A DNA stretch of 27,070 nucleotides from Lentihominibacter butyricus (GTDB lineage: Bacteria > Bacillota > Clostridia > Peptostreptococcales > Anaerovoracaceae): positions 1 to 27,070 of the forward strand of contig NZ_JAOQJP010000020.1 of the NCBI RefSeq assembly GCF_025567305.1. The letters run 5' to 3'. Positions 24,996-27,070 of the stretch are shown piece by piece (the stretch's first letter is position 1; each line of letters starts with the position of its first letter). Below the pieces are notes generated by a model that was not told the DNA's origin, ran no database searches, and worked only from the letters and a program-made list of their open reading frames with translations. The position numbers were made by a program, and so were the translations under genes.

Positions 24996-25901
24996 CTATA
25001 CCGCCTTTGCTCTCAGTTCACTCATGCATTCATCTATCTTCTGCCTCTTTGCAAGTCCCGGAGAAAAAGCTGTTGCCGAGCCTGCCGCGCTGCCGAGATC
25101 CAGTGCATACTGATAATCATTCTTTTCCATATACCCTGCGACAAAGCCTGCCACCATGGAATCGCCGGCTCCTACGGAGTTCAGCATCTTTCCGCTGCAC
25201 ACTCCCGCTCTGTAAAGTCTGCCGTCCTCTGCCATGAGCAGTGCGCCGTCTTTACCCATCGATACGATAACATTACGTGCGCCTGCCGCCTGAAGCATCG
25301 CTGCCCCGTCCTCCGCCGTTATCGCTTCTCCGAAGATATCTCTGAGCTCATCGATATTAGGCTTTATCAGGAACGGATGGAATTTCAGCACATCCATGAG
25401 CGCCTCCCCGTTCGTATCTACTATGATCCTTATGTCTTTGTCTTTTACCGTTTCGAGAAGTCTGCTGTATGTATCCTGTGGGATAGCCGACGGGATATTG
25501 CCCGAGACGATCAGCACATCTCCGCTTTCCAGCTTCTGCAGCTTTTCGGCAAGCATCTTCAGATCATCTTCATCAGCGATCGTGCCCTGACCGTTTATCT
25601 CCGTCTCTTCTCCGGCTTTGATCTTGACATTGATCCTCGTGATCCCCTGTCTGGGATAGATGAAATCTGTTTCTATCCCACGATCATGCAGGCCGTTTTC
25701 AAGAGCCTGCCCGGTGAATCCGTTCGTAAAACCGAGAGCTACGCTTTTCATCCCCAGTTCCTTGAGGATCTGCGAAACGTTGATCCCTTTACCTCCGAGA
25801 AAATATTCTTCTCCGCTCGAGCGGTTCGTCATCCCGCTCCTGAACTCGTCCAGATGGACCACATAATCGATGGCCGGGCTTATCGTGATAGTGTAGATCA
25901 T
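24996..25901 (-). CDS. fruK: 1-phosphofructokinase
   Basis: This 301-residue PfkB-family sugar kinase has GGKGIN-V-S near residues 36-43, SGN-I-P at 133-137, and the anion-hole/catalytic motif GAGDSMVAGF with Asp247. It converts fructose-1-phosphate to fructose-1,6-bisphosphate with ATP. The ATG is preceded by AGGAGG and is one base after the fruR stop (TGA-G-ATG), so the two are coupled. The following 220 bases before fruA hold the tandem repeat. Tagatose-6-phosphate kinase (LacC) is a relative, but the fruR/fruA context settles the call. Confidence 0.95.
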   Translation of the reverse strand: MIYTITISPAIDYVVHLDEFRSGMTNRSSGEEYFLGGKGINVSQILKELGMKSVALGFTNGFTGQALENGLHDRGIETDFIYPRQGITRINVKIKAGEETEINGQGTIADEDDLKMLAEKLQKLESGDVLIVSGNIPSAIPQDTYSRLLETVKDKDIRIIVDTNGEALMDVLKFHPFLIKPNIDELRDIFGEAITAEDGAAMLQAAGARNVIVSMGKDGALLMAEDGRLYRAGVCSGKMLNSVGAGDSMVAGFVAGYMEKNDYQYALDLGSAAGSATAFSPGLAKRQKIDECMSELRAKAV

Positions 25902-25902
25902 C

Positions 25903-26649
25903 TCACTTTGCCTCCTTTACGACCGCGTACTTCCTGTAAAGATCATTGTCAAGTTTGTTCGTTATGATACATTTTCCTTTCAGCTTTGCAAATGTCACTG
26001 CCGATACCTGACCGAATTTGGACGAATCTGCCAGAATGAAGACATCGTTTGACCGATCCACCACTTCTTCCTTTATCATCGCCTCATCCATATCCGGTGT
26101 CGTAAACCCTTTCTCTAGGTCGATGCCGTTCGCACCCATGAAGCACTTCGTGAAATTGAGATTGCTGAGGGATTTAACGGCATTCACGCCTATCACTGAA
26201 AGGGTCACTTTTTTTACAGCGCCGCTCACGATATTGACTCTGAATCCGCGCTGTGCCAGCTTCTGCGCGTGCACTATGCCGTTCGTCATATACGTTGCCT
26301 TGCGGTTCGTTATATAATCCGTCATCCTTTCGGTCGTCGTGCCTGCATCTATGAAAACCGAGTCGTCATCGCATATGAAGCCCGCCGCATACTTTGCTAT
26401 TATGTCTTTTTCTTCAACATGCACCGCCGCTTTCGTTACGATATCTTCTTCCCTGGTATTGACATGTTTCTTGATGCCTACTGCTCCGCCGAAAACCTTC
26501 TTGAGTTCTCCAAGTTCATCGAGTTCGTTTATGTCTCTGCGAATAGTCGATTCGCTGACGTTCAGCTTTCGTGACAGCTCGATGTTTTTTACCGCGCCGT
26601 TTTCAGCCAGTTCTTCTAATATTTTGTTGAATCTTTCTTCTTGTAACAT
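25903..26649 (-). CDS. fruR: DeoR family transcriptional regulator of the fructose operon
   Basis: This 248-residue regulator has an N-terminal DeoR helix-turn-helix (residues 1-57; LSRKLNVSESTIRRDINELDELG) and a sugar-phosphate sensor domain with IDAGTTTERM and a late V-D-R-S-N-D-V-F-I-L-A-D-S-S-K-F segment. The family responds to fructose-1-phosphate and represses the fru operon. It is the first gene, with AAAGGAG before the ATG and coupling to fruK. Two direct repeats of TTTGCRYGAAAA over its promoter are the likely operator. Confidence 0.92.
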   Translation of the reverse strand: MLQEERFNKILEELAENGAVKNIELSRKLNVSESTIRRDINELDELGELKKVFGGAVGIKKHVNTREEDIVTKAAVHVEEKDIIAKYAAGFICDDDSVFIDAGTTTERMTDYITNRKATYMTNGIVHAQKLAQRGFRVNIVSGAVKKVTLSVIGVNAVKSLSNLNFTKCFMGANGIDLEKGFTTPDMDEAMIKEEVVDRSNDVFILADSSKFGQVSAVTFAKLKGKCIITNKLDNDLYRKYAVVKEAK

Positions 26650-26671
26650 TTCCGATCTCCTTTATGGCTAT

Positions 26672-26714
26672 ATAATAGCACTTTTTCACGCAAAGTCAAT
26701 CATTTTCGTGCAAA
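26672..26714 (-). promoter_or_regulatory. fruR: Promoter and candidate FruR operator of the fru-pts-gap operon
   Basis: On the minus strand TTGACT (26699-26694) and TATTAT (26677-26672) have a 16-bp spacer. Direct repeats TTTGCACGAAAAT (26714-26702) and TTTGCGTGAAAAA (26694-26682) are 20 bp apart, on the same helix face, and flank or cover the -35. They suit a DeoR-type repressor. A 9-base match (TCATTTTCG) also occurs at about 26761. Confidence 0.65.
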
Positions 26715-27015
26715 TTATTTCATTTTTCTTGATTGTTTTTTGAATTTATACTGATTTTGGTCATTTTCGCTTTATTTATCGGTATGAAAAACACCTGCAG
26801 CGTCTTTTTCGAGCATAAACATTCATCATCAGTCATGAGTTGCGATCCATTCACGATCGGTGCCGACAACTTCATCCAAAGTGTTTTTATCATCCGGTAC
26901 CAAATGATACTATTTAGACCTGTATTTTTAGCAAAAAAGCAGGATTCCCCGCGGTTTAAAAAAGCCCTGTTGCTAAAAAAAATCGAGCGTGTGAGAAAAA
27001 ATCTGTAAAAGCGAA
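26715..27015. other. AT-rich intergenic region
   Basis: No convincing gene is seen. The plus strand is open for about 90 codons, but composition and lack of a ribosome site speak against coding. The region ends at the 5' hairpin of the next gene and may be flanking DNA of a mobile element. Confidence 0.4.
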
Positions 27016-27051
27016 CCTCTTATGGTAGTATTAGTTAAGTACCATAGGAGG
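27016..27051 (+). promoter_or_regulatory. Hairpin that masks the ribosome site of the last gene
   Basis: CCTCTTATGGTA (27016-27027) and TACCATAGGAGG (27040-27051) pair over 12 bp with one G-U. The 3' arm contains the AGGAGG ribosome site 7 bases before the ATG, so the folded message would block translation. IS200-type transposase genes use this arrangement. Confidence 0.7.
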
Positions 27052-27058
27052 TTTTATT

Positions 27059-27070
27059 ATGGCACGGAAG
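27059..27070 (+). CDS. Start of a gene cut by the window edge, possibly an IS200/RAYT-type transposase
   Basis: Only four codons (M-A-R-K) are visible after AGGAGG and an ATG. MARK is a common start of small Y1 (REP-associated) transposases. The ribosome-masking hairpin and the break of the contig here suggest a multicopy element. Too little sequence remains for more than a guess. Confidence 0.35.

Noticed and set aside
24882..25967. Long plus-strand frame opposite fruK (361 codons)
   Set aside because: It is Cys/Arg/His-rich, has no family features, and lies antisense to a clear 1-phosphofructokinase.
26733..27008. Plus-strand frame of 91 codons near the right end
   Set aside because: It has no ribosome site, AT-driven composition and no recognisable domain.

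Overview
The window looks like one contig of a low-to-moderate GC Gram-positive anaerobe, most likely a gut or oral Clostridia (Bacillota) species. The evidence is strong AGGAGG-type ribosome sites, a Dlt-type envelope operon, an HPr with both His15 and Ser46, a cell-wall-type surface protein, and a fructose PTS operon with a DeoR repressor. The genus cannot be fixed from sequence alone. Both ends stop inside mobile DNA: a group II intron 5' end at the left, and what is probably a small IS200/RAYT-type transposase start at the right. This is how a draft contig often breaks. A 258-base run of N (9027-9284) is an internal assembly gap.

Left part (1-8.9 kb): a secreted protein with C-x-x-C repeats, transcribed leftward, whose cell-wall anchor is cut by the group II intron. 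Rightward follow a patatin-like lipase with its own promoter and terminator, a four-gene Dlt-like operon (adenylating ligase, carrier protein, MBOAT acyltransferase, membrane-anchored SGNH protein) that probably adds D-alanine or a similar acyl group to an envelope polymer, and an Mrp/Nbp35 iron-sulfur carrier ATPase.

Middle (8.9-19.4 kb): a leftward split ThrE/YjjP-YjjB-type exporter pair, broken by the gap; then a rightward unit of an aconitase-family hydratase, an isocitrate/isopropylmalate-type dehydrogenase and a GntR/FCD regulator, consistent with the oxidative citrate-to-2-oxoglutarate branch under local control. A GntR-type palindrome lies on the -10 of its promoter. An M18 aminopeptidase follows, then an Rh-type (not classical Amt) ammonium channel. 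A leftward FAD-dependent oxidoreductase starts with TTG.

Right part (19.5-26.7 kb): a leftward six-gene unit fruR-fruK-fruA-ptsH-ptsI-gap. It joins fructose uptake, both general PTS phosphocarriers, 1-phosphofructokinase and glyceraldehyde-3-phosphate dehydrogenase. The fruK-fruA gap holds a 52-bp tandem repeat with about 2.9 copies. Each copy encodes two RNA hairpins, and the diverged copy carries compensatory base changes in both. This is the strongest candidate here for an undescribed regulatory element. The last 400 bases hold the fru promoter/operator and, at the very end, a hairpin that masks the ribosome site of a new gene.
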